53,248 nucleotides of DNA, from the NCBI GenBank assembly GCA_014377455.1, contig JACMPO010000078.1:1-53248 (forward strand), read 5' to 3'. Below, piece after piece: positions 1 to 7,764 of this stretch. Under the pieces are notes generated by a model. The model was not told where the DNA came from. It worked only from the letters and a program-made list of their open reading frames with translations, and made no database searches. The stretch's first letter is position 1. Each line of letters begins with the position of its first letter. Source of the DNA: Flavobacterium sp. Its GTDB lineage: Bacteria > Bacteroidota > Bacteroidia > Flavobacteriales > Flavobacteriaceae. A program made the translations under genes and the position numbers.

Positions 1-13
1 ATAAAAATTGCAA

Positions 14-55
14 CTCATAACCCGAAGGTCACAGGTTCGAGTCCTGTTCCCGCTA
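14..55 (+). other. 3' half of a tRNA-Met (CAT); probable att-site remnant
   Basis: The T-arm is perfect (31-35 acagg, loop ttcgagt, 43-47 cctgt). The variable loop is aggtc, and the 3' acceptor strand is 48-54 with discriminator A at 55 and no encoded CCA. The anticodon loop at 14-20 reads ctcataa (CAT), and the 3' anticodon-stem strand is cccga (21-25). A working tRNA needs tcggg at 9-13, but the sequence there is tgcaa, which does not pair. The homology to tRNA therefore appears to start in the anticodon loop. That is the classic crossover point of tyrosine-recombinase elements that integrate into tRNA 3' ends, so I read this as a displaced 3' copy (attL/attR). The amino acid is inferred from CAT only. 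Confidence 0.6.
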
Positions 56-102
56 CTAAATACAAACCATCTGAAAATGATGGTTTTTTTATTATAAATT
101 GA

Positions 103-558
103 ATGAGTACTAAGAAAATTATCGAATACCGAGCTTTATACAAAAGCACCAAGCAAACTACGTTAAAAGAATTGAAAACAACGTATCGAAACTTTATGAA
201 AGATTTACATCCTGATACAATTCAAGATGAAACGGAGCGACTTGTAGCAGAAGATAAAAGTAAAACTATTATTACTGCCTATCACTTTTTAGTAAGTATT
301 GCACCAGAAACACAACTTAAAGACAAAGAAGAATATAATAAATCGATAACAACATCTAACGTTGCCGATTATCACTACGAGGATACTGTTTTATTTGTAA
401 CCTTTTTAGATGGAAGCAAATTTGAATATTTTGGTGTGCCACGACCTATTTATGTAAAAATGGTAAATTCGGAATCACCAGGACGTTTTGGAAGAAGACA
501 TATATTTAATTCCTATACTTATAGAAGTGCTAGTAAAATGGTTGGATCTGAAGAATAA
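103..558 (+). CDS. J-domain-like / KTSC domain protein
   Basis: A 151-residue soluble protein. Residues about 8-65 form a helical segment with HPD at 36-38 in the context KDLHPD, the signature of a DnaJ-type J-domain, although the segment is otherwise degenerate. Residues about 84-143 match the KTSC domain: a strand-rich stretch with TFLDGSKFEYFGVP, then Y, then a conserved SxG and a Phe/Tyr-rich end. KTSC proteins have no firmly assigned biochemical role and are found in lysyl-tRNA synthetase-like and phage or mobile contexts. It is 45 bp downstream of the tRNA fragment, so it may be chromosomal flank or element cargo. The ATG at 103 is the only sensible start. Fold assignment is fairly safe; function is not known. 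Confidence 0.75.
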   Translation: MSTKKIIEYRALYKSTKQTTLKELKTTYRNFMKDLHPDTIQDETERLVAEDKSKTIITAYHFLVSIAPETQLKDKEEYNKSITTSNVADYHYEDTVLFVTFLDGSKFEYFGVPRPIYVKMVNSESPGRFGRRHIFNSYTYRSASKMVGSEE

Positions 559-626
559 TCTCTAATCATATTAAATTATATATTTTTTGAATACACCAAT
601 TTAAACTTGAAATAATTTTTTTAAAA

Positions 627-684
627 TTTGATTAACATAAAAAAAAATCCACTTTTCAGTGGATTTTTTTTTATGTTAATCAAA
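627..684. terminator. 27-bp perfect hairpin, bidirectional terminator
   Basis: Left arm 627-653 and right arm 658-684 are exact reverse complements around the loop tttc (654-657). The core tccact/agtgga is extended by nine A/T pairs and then by cat/atg, taac and caaa. T runs exist in both directions, so it can end transcription from the plus gene ending at 558 and from anything reading in from the minus strand. The stem is unusually long for a terminator. Confidence 0.8.
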
Positions 685-691
685 GAATATA

Positions 692-784
692 CTACAATTT
701 AGTAATAATAAATTCAGATCGTCTGTTAGCTTGGTGTTGTTCTTCGGTACAGCTAGATTCGTTAGTAGGTTCGCAACTGGATAA
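692..784 (-). pseudogene. C-terminal scrap of an OmpA-family protein
   Basis: Read on the minus strand, 784 to 692 encodes about 30 residues ending SCTEEQHQANRRSEFIITKL plus stop. This is the characteristic end of OmpA-like peptidoglycan-binding domains in Bacteroidota (the EHQxNRRSEFII motif). Upstream the frame runs into a poly-T stretch with no further OmpA similarity, so only the tail remains. It lies between the long hairpin and the response regulator gene. I infer a deletion that removed the body of the gene. Confidence 0.6.
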
Positions 785-850
785 GCAAATAAAAAAAAAA
801 GGGAGCGTTAGACAAATAATAAAAATATTTGTGCTTGTGATGTAGAAATG

Positions 851-1480
851 TTACGCCTTTTTATTGAAAATTTCAGACAATGTGACAACGTTATTTATGT
901 CTAATTTTGAGAATATTCTGTTTTTATAAGTGCTTACAGTAGACATTTTTATGGAAAGTTTATTTGAAATTTCCAAGTTTCCGAGACCCGTTAATAATAA
1001 TTTTGCAATTTCATATTCCCTATTTGATAAAGAATCTATAGTGTTTTGAAATGGTTTTTTTGATTTTATTTGTAAATCTTTTGTTATTTCAACTGTGGCA
1101 TAAAACCCTTTTTGAAAAATTGTTTCTACTGCTTCTACAAATTTATCTTCATCACAAAATTTATTTAAATAGCCATCAGCTCCTTGCTTTATATATCTCA
1201 TCGCAAAATTCTTTTCTTCATGAGAAGAAAATATTAAAATTTTAACATTAGGTTGGATTTTTTTTATTTGAGACATGATAGTAATGTATTCAGTGCCTTT
1301 AATATTGATGTCCAATAAAATTAAATCAATAGTTAACGAATCTAAAATTTCTAACGTTTGTTCATAGTTCTCAACACTATAAACAGTGAATTTTTTAAAT
1401 CGTTCCTCAAAAATTAATTCAATTCCTTTTCTAACCACCAAGTGATCATCTACAATTAAGATACTTTTTTTAGAATCCAT
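851..1480 (-). CDS. NarL/LuxR-type response regulator
   Basis: 209 residues. The receiver domain (5-125) has the acidic pair D11/D12, phospho-acceptor D57 (LLLDIN), S85/S86 and K107, so it looks phosphorylatable. The C-terminal 65 residues form a LuxR-type helix-turn-helix starting at SLSNREYEIAKLLLTG with the recognition helix near STVSTYKNRIFSKL. It is a cytoplasmic transcription factor whose partner kinase is not adjacent. The nearest kinase is the GAF kinase at 2567-3772, separated by the LRR gene on the same strand. The target is unknown; the LRR gene immediately upstream is a candidate by proximity only. Confidence 0.9.
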   Translation of the reverse strand: MDSKKSILIVDDHLVVRKGIELIFEERFKKFTVYSVENYEQTLEILDSLTIDLILLDINIKGTEYITIMSQIKKIQPNVKILIFSSHEEKNFAMRYIKQGADGYLNKFCDEDKFVEAVETIFQKGFYATVEITKDLQIKSKKPFQNTIDSLSNREYEIAKLLLTGLGNLEISNKLSIKMSTVSTYKNRIFSKLDINNVVTLSEIFNKKA

Positions 1481-1545
1481 AAAATTAAATTGATGAACAA
1501 TTAAATCAGCTTCAAATTTATAACTAAAAACTATAAAACAAAAAA

Positions 1546-1572
1546 AAACTTCATTTACTTGAAATGAAGTTT
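1546..1572 (-). terminator. Terminator of the LRR gene
   Basis: Inverted repeat aaacttcattt (1546-1556) / aaatgaagttt (1562-1572) with a 5-nt loop. On the minus strand it is followed by a T run and lies 25 bp after the LRR stop codon. It separates the LRR gene from the response regulator. Confidence 0.75.
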
Positions 1573-1596
1573 CGTAAACGTAATAATTAAATATTT

Positions 1597-2451
1597 TTAT
1601 TCTTCCGAAACAACTGCTTTATCTTTATCTTGACTCACTTTTAAAGTTGTTGCAAAACCATATTGATCGACCATTGTCATGTTTAAAATATCTTTTCTCG
1701 CCAATTTTTTTGAAACTACACCATTAAAATTATTGTATGATAAATTCATTTCGGTTAATTTATTTAATTTTTCTAATTCAAAAGGAACTTGTCCTTTCAT
1801 GTTATTATCGAACAAACTTAATGTTTCTAAAGAAGTTAGGTTAGCAATTTGGTGATTTAAAATACCTGTAAATTTATTGCTGTTGAGTTGTAAGTTTTTT
1901 AAAGTTTTCAAATTGTATAAAGAAATAGGAAATTCACCAGATAACTGATTATTATAAACAGATAACGTTTCTAAATTTGAAAGTTGTCCAATATTTTCGG
2001 GCAAAGAACCACTTAATAAATTCATAAATAATTCTATTGATACTAATGATTTCAAGTTTGTAATTTCTGCTGGAATTGTACCTGAAATTTGATTAAAAGA
2101 TAAATTTAAAACCTTTATATTATTTAATTTACCTATAGTCGTAGGGATTGAACCGGTGATTTTATTTTTAAACAATATTAAAGATTGTAAATTCTGCAAA
2201 CTAGAAATGGATTTTGGTAAAGTTCCTTCTAAATTATTGTCAGACAAATCTATTGATACAACTTTATCATCAATAACACTTACACCAAACCAGGTTGAAA
2301 CTGGGGCAGACAAATTCCATTTTGAATTCCAATTTTCTCCATGAGTAGATTTATTTAAAGCAATCAATGCTTTCTTTTCAGAAACTGAAATATCTGCAAA
2401 TGTTGAAATAGATATTAAAAAAATTGTTACTAAAGTGATTGCTATTTTCAT
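1597..2451 (-). CDS. Exported leucine-rich-repeat protein
   Basis: The start is placed at the ATG at 2451 because it gives a clean signal peptide (MKIAITLVTIFLISISTFA); the longer frame to 2487 adds 12 hydrophobic residues before it. After the signal comes an LRR N-cap (EKKALIALN...NWNSKWNL...WFGVSV). Then follow about eight 24-residue repeats of the LxxLxxLxLxxNxLxGxIP type, the form common in plant receptor kinases and in flavobacterial surface proteins. The C-terminus (about 30 residues) is charged and ends VVSEE; I see no T9SS sorting domain. Likely a periplasmic or surface ligand-binding/adhesion protein. The promoter region carries the motif listed at 2511-2529. Confidence 0.85.
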   Translation of the reverse strand: MKIAITLVTIFLISISTFADISVSEKKALIALNKSTHGENWNSKWNLSAPVSTWFGVSVIDDKVVSIDLSDNNLEGTLPKSISSLQNLQSLILFKNKITGSIPTTIGKLNNIKVLNLSFNQISGTIPAEITNLKSLVSIELFMNLLSGSLPENIGQLSNLETLSVYNNQLSGEFPISLYNLKTLKNLQLNSNKFTGILNHQIANLTSLETLSLFDNNMKGQVPFELEKLNKLTEMNLSYNNFNGVVSKKLARKDILNMTMVDQYGFATTLKVSQDKDKAVVSEE

Positions 2452-2510
2452 GATGTATAATTTTAACACTATAAAAGTAGAAAACAAACACGATTAAAAA
2501 CAAATAAAAT

Positions 2511-2529
2511 CGATGAAATACATAAATAA
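2511..2529 (-). promoter_or_regulatory. Shared 19-bp upstream motif, copy 1
   Basis: The sequence cgatgaaatacataaataa lies 60 bp before the LRR start codon. It matches 18 of 19 bases of 44059-44077 (cgatgaaatacgtaaataa), which lies 53 bp before another exported-protein gene in the same relative orientation. Same distance, same orientation and an unrelated downstream gene argue for a regulatory site rather than chance. Confidence 0.45.
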
Positions 2530-2566
2530 GATAAACATCCATATAATGTATAAAAAAAATCTTACA

Positions 2567-3772
2567 TTATAAAGTTTTGGCTAGTGAAAATTTAAATACA
2601 GAACCTACACCTTGTGTTGAAGTAACACAAACTTTTCCTCCTAAACTTTCTACAACTTTTTTTACAGTGGTTAAACCAATACCACTTCCTTTAGAATCAA
2701 AATCATTTTGATTGTCGGCAGTTTGAAATAATTCGAATATTTTTTCATAATTATCTGATGAAATACCATTCCCATTATCTGTTACACTGAAATTAAAATA
2801 AGCATCATCTTCGTTTAAACTTATTTCTAAAATTTTATTCGATTTAGAGTTGTATCTTATCCCGTTGGAAAGTAAATTTAATAATATCTGTTGCAATGCC
2901 ACTCGATTTAAAACTACTGTATTATTCGTAAAATTTGTTTTAATTGAAACGCCTCCGTCCATTGGCAACATTCTTTTCAATTCATCAATTAAAACATCTA
3001 AGTTAACTAGTTCATTTTTTCTTTCAAGTAGAGAATCGCTTTTATAAAAACTCAATATTCCATCTATGTAATTTCGAAGTGAATATGACGCTGATCGCAA
3101 ATAGTTAAAATACAGTTGGGTTTCCTCATTAAAACTATCTTTGTTTTCATCCTCAATTATTTTTAACAACGAAATTATGTTTGCCAATGGCGACTTTAAA
3201 TCGTGTGATACAACTCCAGCAAATTTTTCTAAAACATCATTTTTGTTCTGAAGCGATAATTGCAAATTAGTAAGGATACTATTTTGATATTCTTTTTCAA
3301 ATAAAATCATCACTTGCTTGGCCAATGTTTTCATGGCTTCTACCTGATTTTCATTAAGCTCTCTTGGTTTATTATCAAACACACACAAAGTCCCTAATTT
3401 AAATCCATCTGGATCAACAAGTGGAACTCCGGCGTAAAATATTGCCATTCCATCATCTACAAGTGGATTATCTAAAAATCTTACATCCTTTTTACTATCG
3501 GTTACAATGGTGATGTCGTCATCATAATTTATTGCATGTGCACAAAATGAAATTTCTCTAGGCAATCTTTCTTCTTCTATACCATAATGAGATTTAAACG
3601 TATTATAATCATAATCGAGTAAGGTAATTAAGGCAACTGGAACTTCACAAATATGAGCAACTAACGAAGTTATATTATCATAACTTTCTTTAGATAACTT
3701 GTTGAATGTTTTATATTTATCCACAGCACGTTGCCTTTGCCCCTCATTATATGGGAATTTTGGAACTTCCAT
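2567..3772 (-). CDS. GAF-domain sensor histidine kinase
   Basis: 401 residues and no membrane segment, so a cytoplasmic sensor. A GAF domain covers about 25-160 (SFCAHAI, FYAGVPLVDPDGFKLGTLC are typical). The HisKA dimerisation/phospho-acceptor segment has H190 in FAGVVSHDLKSPL. The HATPase domain follows with N box (LNLLSNGIRYNS), G1 (DNGNGIS) and G2 (GSGIGLTTVKK). All catalytic motifs are intact. GAF-kinases of this type sense small molecules or redox state, but the ligand cannot be read from the sequence. No response regulator is directly adjacent; the orphan regulator at 851-1480 on the same strand is a possible partner. Confidence 0.88.
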   Translation of the reverse strand: MEVPKFPYNEGQRQRAVDKYKTFNKLSKESYDNITSLVAHICEVPVALITLLDYDYNTFKSHYGIEEERLPREISFCAHAINYDDDITIVTDSKKDVRFLDNPLVDDGMAIFYAGVPLVDPDGFKLGTLCVFDNKPRELNENQVEAMKTLAKQVMILFEKEYQNSILTNLQLSLQNKNDVLEKFAGVVSHDLKSPLANIISLLKIIEDENKDSFNEETQLYFNYLRSASYSLRNYIDGILSFYKSDSLLERKNELVNLDVLIDELKRMLPMDGGVSIKTNFTNNTVVLNRVALQQILLNLLSNGIRYNSKSNKILEISLNEDDAYFNFSVTDNGNGISSDNYEKIFELFQTADNQNDFDSKGSGIGLTTVKKVVESLGGKVCVTSTQGVGSVFKFSLAKTL

Positions 3773-3865
3773 AACCTTATAGTTTTGAATTAGAAGAATA
3801 TTTACGAAAAATAGGTATTTGTAGATTTATTCATAATCTTTTAAACGCTTAATTACAAAAAACAG

Positions 3866-3873
3866 TATGTTTG
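3866..3873 (+). promoter_or_regulatory. Candidate -7 box before the DUF1761 gene
   Basis: TATGTTTG fits the Bacteroidota -7 consensus TAnnTTTG and lies 27 bp before the ATG at 3901. No convincing -33 TTTG is found at the usual spacing, so this is only a partial match. Confidence 0.35.
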
Positions 3874-3900
3874 TTTCTTAAACCAATAAACTAATAAATT

Positions 3901-4389
3901 ATGAATTACAATTTTCCAATTATTTTACTAGCGGCATTTTCGTCGCTACTTGTAGGTTTTGTATGGTACAATCCTAAAGTCTTTGGGACAATTTGGATGC
4001 GAGAAACAAAGGTCGAAATGGATGGCACCGAGAAAAAAGGGATGTTTAAACTATTAATTCTTCACTTCATCTACTCTATTTTTGTAGCCGTTACACTACA
4101 TCCTATCGTTATTCATCAAATGGGTGCAATGTCAATGGTTGGTGGACCTATGATGGCGGAAAAAACATTACCATCGTACACCAACTTTATGAACGATTAT
4201 GGAACAGCGTTCCGAACATTCAAACATGGTGCTTTGCATGGTTTTTTAACCGGATTATTTTTTGTATTTCCGTTAGTGGGAATAACTTCACTATATGAAA
4301 AGCGCAGTTTTAAATATGTTCTCATAACTGCAGGATACTGGATTGTAAGCTTAATGATAATGGGAGCTATTATTTGCAAATGGTTTTGA
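3901..4389 (+). CDS. DUF1761 family membrane protein
   Basis: 162 residues with four predicted membrane helices (about 5-22, 48-70, 105-125, 138-160). The N-terminal SSLLVGFVWYNPKVFGTIWM is the DUF1761 hallmark (a Trp-Tyr-Pro turn after the first helix). The central loop is Met-rich (MGAMSMVGGPMMAE), which is less usual. The family has no known function. It is monocistronic, followed by a terminator at 4409-4433 and preceded by a possible -7 box. Confidence 0.8.
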   Translation: MNYNFPIILLAAFSSLLVGFVWYNPKVFGTIWMRETKVEMDGTEKKGMFKLLILHFIYSIFVAVTLHPIVIHQMGAMSMVGGPMMAEKTLPSYTNFMNDYGTAFRTFKHGALHGFLTGLFFVFPLVGITSLYEKRSFKYVLITAGYWIVSLMIMGAIICKWF

Positions 4390-4408
4390 AAATTTCAAAA
4401 TACTATCA

Positions 4409-4437
4409 AAATCCGATTCTTTGAGTCGGATTTTTTT
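4409..4437 (+). terminator. Rho-independent terminator
   Basis: aaatccga / tcggattt stem followed by seven or more T, 20 bp after the DUF1761 stop codon. Confidence 0.8.
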
Positions 4438-4508
4438 GTTTTAAATATTATTAAAATCAAATACTATTGGCAACGTTTATTTTAACTAATTTTGAAAAAA
4501 ATTAAAAA

Positions 4509-5657
4509 TTGGAACACCAGTATTCGTTCAAAATATATTCTAAAACAGAGCAACTTCCAGATAGGTGGGATACTGTTGCAAATGATAACATATTTTTACA
4601 AAAAATTTATTTGGATGTTTTAGAAAATAGTGCTCCATCAAATATGGTTTGCAATTTTATTGGAATCTTCAAAAATCAAAAGCTTATAGCGATTTCTATT
4701 TCCCAATTTTTAGATGTAAATCAATTGGAAACTTTTGGAAACCGAGATCAATGCTTCAAAAAAACCATTCGTAATTTTATCTTTAAAAATTTTTCGTCAC
4801 ATGTATTGTTCATTGGAAATAATATGCTTACTGGACAAAATGCAATTAAAATTGTTGACCATGAAAATACAACTTTGGTTATGCAAATGCTAAAACTTGC
4901 AATAGACAAACTTAAAAATAATTTTAATAAACTCGGGAAAAAAGTCCACATTATTAGCTTTAAAGATTTTGACGAAAACCAAGTAAAATCTTTAGAAAAT
5001 TCAATTTTTCCAAATTATTATAAATTTTCGACCCAACCTAATATGATTTTTAAAATTCCAGATAATTGGAATTCTGATGCAGATTATATCAATGCATTGT
5101 CTAAAAAATATCGGGATCAGTACAAGCGTGCGCACAAAAAAAGCATTGGTGTTGAAAAGCGAAAAATGAATTTAGAAGAAATTATTAAAAACGAAAAAAT
5201 TATCTACAATTTGTATTTACATGTGGCTAAAAATGCTCCGTTTAACACCTTTTTTCTGCCTCAAAATCACTTTAGTGTTTTTAAAGAAAAACTAAAAGAT
5301 AAGTTTTTATTTTACGGCTATTTTATTGACAATAAATTAATAGGATTTAACACATTGATTAAAAATAACACTTCAATGGAAACTTATTTTCTAGGCTATG
5401 ACGAGAGTATTCAACGCGAGAAAATGCTGTATTTAAACATGCTTTACGACATGATTGCTTATTCCATAAAAAAGGGGTTCCACGAAATTATTTTTGCGAG
5501 AACAGCACTGGAAATTAAAAGTTCAGTAGGTGCAAAACCCGAAAAAATGTTTGGAATTATACAACATTCCAATTCGTTTTTAAACAAAAATATGGCTAGA
5601 ATTTTCAATTATTTAGAACCCGAAACCATTTGGCAAGAACGAAATCCATTCAAATAA
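4509..5657 (+). CDS. GNAT/FemAB-like acyltransferase, unknown substrate
   Basis: 382 residues with no signal peptide or membrane helix. The C-terminal half (about 200-345) looks like a GNAT (BioF2-like) fold: AHKKSIGVEKRK, a strand FYGYFIDNKLIGFNTLI, then YFLGYDESIQREKMLYLNMLYDMI and a final FARTALEIKSSVGAKP. This pattern fits acyl-CoA or aminoacyl transfer enzymes related to FemX. No ATG precedes residue 43, and the frame is closed by a stop 6 nt upstream, so TTG at 4509 is the best start. The gene is followed 17 bp later by the AraC-type regulator on the same strand, which suggests co-transcription. The substrate is unknown. Confidence 0.65.
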   Translation: MEHQYSFKIYSKTEQLPDRWDTVANDNIFLQKIYLDVLENSAPSNMVCNFIGIFKNQKLIAISISQFLDVNQLETFGNRDQCFKKTIRNFIFKNFSSHVLFIGNNMLTGQNAIKIVDHENTTLVMQMLKLAIDKLKNNFNKLGKKVHIISFKDFDENQVKSLENSIFPNYYKFSTQPNMIFKIPDNWNSDADYINALSKKYRDQYKRAHKKSIGVEKRKMNLEEIIKNEKIIYNLYLHVAKNAPFNTFFLPQNHFSVFKEKLKDKFLFYGYFIDNKLIGFNTLIKNNTSMETYFLGYDESIQREKMLYLNMLYDMIAYSIKKGFHEIIFARTALEIKSSVGAKPEKMFGIIQHSNSFLNKNMARIFNYLEPETIWQERNPFK

Positions 5658-5674
5658 AAAACAGATATTAAATC

Positions 5675-6877
5675 ATGCTTTTTAACTTTAATTTTTACAG
5701 TGCATTACTACTCCTATTTTTTTCCAACGGAATATTGTACAGCTTACTGTTGCTAAAAAAAGGAATATTAAATGACAATCAGTCCAACAAATGGCTAAGC
5801 TTATTTGTGTTTTTATGCGCCTTGTATATTGCGCCTTGGATGCTGGGTTTTGCAGGTTGGTACGATCATCAACCTTATCGCGAAATTATGTTTTGCTTGC
5901 CGTTACAACATTTATTTTTTATTGGTCCTATTATTTATTTCTATGTTCAATCGCTACTCAACCCTAGTTTTAAACTCAACAAAACCAATTTTTATCATTT
6001 AATTCCAGCAATATTATATTTGTTTTACAATATAATTATGATTGTAACCGATAAACTCATTTTAAACAAGCCCTACTTTTTTGCAGATGGTAGCGATCGT
6101 GATTTCGACGATTGGTATCAAAAATTAGGATTAATATCCATGCTTGTATACTTCGTTTTAAGTTTAATATATTACCAAAAATATCAAAAGTTAGTGCAAC
6201 AGCTTGTAAGTTTTGCTGACGACATTCTTTTTAAATGGATCAAAACATTCTTAATAGCATTTTTATCCATGCAAATCCTGCAAATTTTATTTTATATAAT
6301 CGACATTATTGCACCCAGTGACAACAAATATATTGGATCTTGGTGGTACTTTTTCTGCTTTTCAATAATTATGTTATACATAGCAATCACAGGTTATTCC
6401 AACGCATTAACAACTAAAATCTCTTTCCAGTTTGACTCACTAAAAAATAATAAAGTGTTCCTTTTAGCATCTAGTGAAAACGAAATTACAACCGAAATAG
6501 ATTTTCAAGAATTACCCATTTCGTTTGCAATTTCCAGCGAAACTTTTGAATGGAAAAATAAAATTAGTACGCTTTTTGAAACCCAAAACGTCTCTCAAAA
6601 TCCCGAATTAACCCTCACTGATGTAGCAAAAAGTTTAAATACAAATGTTTCCATAATTTCAAAAACCATAAACCAAGGTTTTCAAATGAATTTCAACGAT
6701 TTTGTAAACCAATATCGAGTTGAAGAAGTCAAAAAAGCTTTCCAAAAAAACCAGCATAAAAAGTCTACATTACTCGGCATCGCCTTTGATTGTGGCTTCA
6801 ATTCCAAGGCAACTTTTAACCGAGCTTTTAAAAAAAACACAAGCTTGTCTCCTAAAGATTATTTGTCGCAATTATAA
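5675..6877 (+). CDS. Membrane-anchored AraC-family regulator
   Basis: 400 residues. Roughly the first 245 carry seven hydrophobic helices (for example 8-27, 41-60, 78-95, 107-126, 150-167, 187-209, 220-242), a 7TM-type sensor. The last 100 residues are an AraC/XylS double helix-turn-helix: LTLTDVAKSLNTNVSIISKTIN then LGIAFDCGFNSKATFNRAFKK, ending LSPKDYL. Membrane AraC regulators with this layout are common in Flavobacteria and often control a neighbouring gene. Here the candidates are the GNAT gene upstream or the small lipoprotein gene downstream, inferred from position only. Confidence 0.88.
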   Translation: MLFNFNFYSALLLLFFSNGILYSLLLLKKGILNDNQSNKWLSLFVFLCALYIAPWMLGFAGWYDHQPYREIMFCLPLQHLFFIGPIIYFYVQSLLNPSFKLNKTNFYHLIPAILYLFYNIIMIVTDKLILNKPYFFADGSDRDFDDWYQKLGLISMLVYFVLSLIYYQKYQKLVQQLVSFADDILFKWIKTFLIAFLSMQILQILFYIIDIIAPSDNKYIGSWWYFFCFSIIMLYIAITGYSNALTTKISFQFDSLKNNKVFLLASSENEITTEIDFQELPISFAISSETFEWKNKISTLFETQNVSQNPELTLTDVAKSLNTNVSIISKTINQGFQMNFNDFVNQYRVEEVKKAFQKNQHKKSTLLGIAFDCGFNSKATFNRAFKKNTSLSPKDYLSQL

Positions 6878-6883
6878 AATTAT

Positions 6884-6985
6884 TTGGGCTTTTCGGCGAA
6901 AAGCCGTCAGGCTATTCGCTACAATTTTTTTTGGCAAAAAAAGCCAAAAAAAAATTTTCGCTTCTATCCTTAACGCAATTCCACA
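6884..6985. repeat. Intergenic palindrome-rich repeat
   Basis: The 297-nt gap 6878-7174 holds no gene. Its first part contains ggcttttc-ggc-gaaaagcc (from about 6888) and ttttttttggc-aaaaaaa-gccaaaaaaaa (from about 6925), then cgcttctatccttaacgc. The unit resembles a dispersed intergenic repeat I associate with Flavobacterium genomes. The second palindrome could end transcription of the AraC gene. The rest of the gap (6990-7174) shows only AT-rich leader sequence. Confidence 0.5.
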
Positions 6986-7174
6986 TTCCTAATTATAATA
7001 ATCGTTAGTGTCACAACTTGATACTTTTACGAAAAAATCAATGTTTTCAATACCTTCCAAGACATTCACAATTTGAGACCAAACTAAAATGTCTCATATC
7101 ATAATTTGAAGCGTTCAGTGGTTATCTCCATCGCATCTTTGCAATGTTATTAATCATTAAAACTTTATTATTTT

Positions 7175-7531
7175 ATGAAAACAATTATTACAACAATTGC
7201 ATTAGGATTACTTTTAACTTCTTGCAGTATTTTTTCTTCTTTAAATTCTAACACTTCTATCAAGCCAAATGATAGTTTTTTACTAGGAAATAATGAACAC
7301 GGAAAATTTAAAGTCACACTAAAAAATGTTTCCAATCATCCTGTAGATATTTATATGGCACCAATTGATGGCGGAACTTATTCAAGAGAAACACTTCAAA
7401 TAAACCAAATTGTAACTGTAAAAGTGGCAAAAAATACTGCTGTAGTTATTGAAAATAAATCAGACCAATATGCCTCAATTGATATAAAAGCAACTGGCGA
7501 TTTAGGATTAGCAATGACTTACAAAAATTAA
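7175..7531 (+). CDS. Small lipoprotein, unknown function
   Basis: 118 residues. Lipobox LLLTSC places the modified Cys at residue 17. The mature part (about 100 residues) is strand-rich with FKVTLKNVSNHPVDIYMAPIDGG and probably forms a single beta-sandwich. I do not recognise a family. The decayed small gene at 7576-7712 begins with an almost identical leader (MKTII[TK]TI), so the two may be a duplicated pair. Confidence 0.6.
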   Translation: MKTIITTIALGLLLTSCSIFSSLNSNTSIKPNDSFLLGNNEHGKFKVTLKNVSNHPVDIYMAPIDGGTYSRETLQINQIVTVKVAKNTAVVIENKSDQYASIDIKATGDLGLAMTYKN

Positions 7532-7575
7532 TAAACAACATTTAATTAAATACCAACAAATTAAATTTTAAAATT

Positions 7576-7712
7576 ATGAAAACAATTATTAAGACAATCC
7601 TGCTATTTTTTTCAATTACAACAACATTACTACTAAAACAGCAGGAAACTGCACTATTATAAACTTTGGCAAAGCTAAATTTGACACTCAATCTTCATCA
7701 ACTGGAAAATAA
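7576..7712 (+). pseudogene. Decayed small exported-protein gene
   Basis: An ATG at 7576 opens MKTIIKTILLFFSITTT, a signal-peptide-like start, and then runs out of frame to a stop near 7660. From about 7618 another frame continues NITTKTAGNCTIINFGKAKF to a stop at 7710-7712. The picture is a short exported-protein gene that suffered a frameshift or internal deletion. The parent family is not recognised. Confidence 0.45.
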
Positions 7713-7764
7713 AGATTTACAAATAATTAAAAATTAATCTATTTTAATCATTAAAAAATAAATT

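Noticed and set aside
1..55. Functional tRNA-Met gene cut by the window edge
   Set aside because: Even the 13 bases left of the anticodon loop that are present fail to pair with the 3' anticodon strand, so truncation by the window does not explain it.
6720..6992. 90-codon Lys-rich ORF
   Set aside because: Overlaps the end of the AraC-type gene in another frame and runs into the intergenic palindromes.
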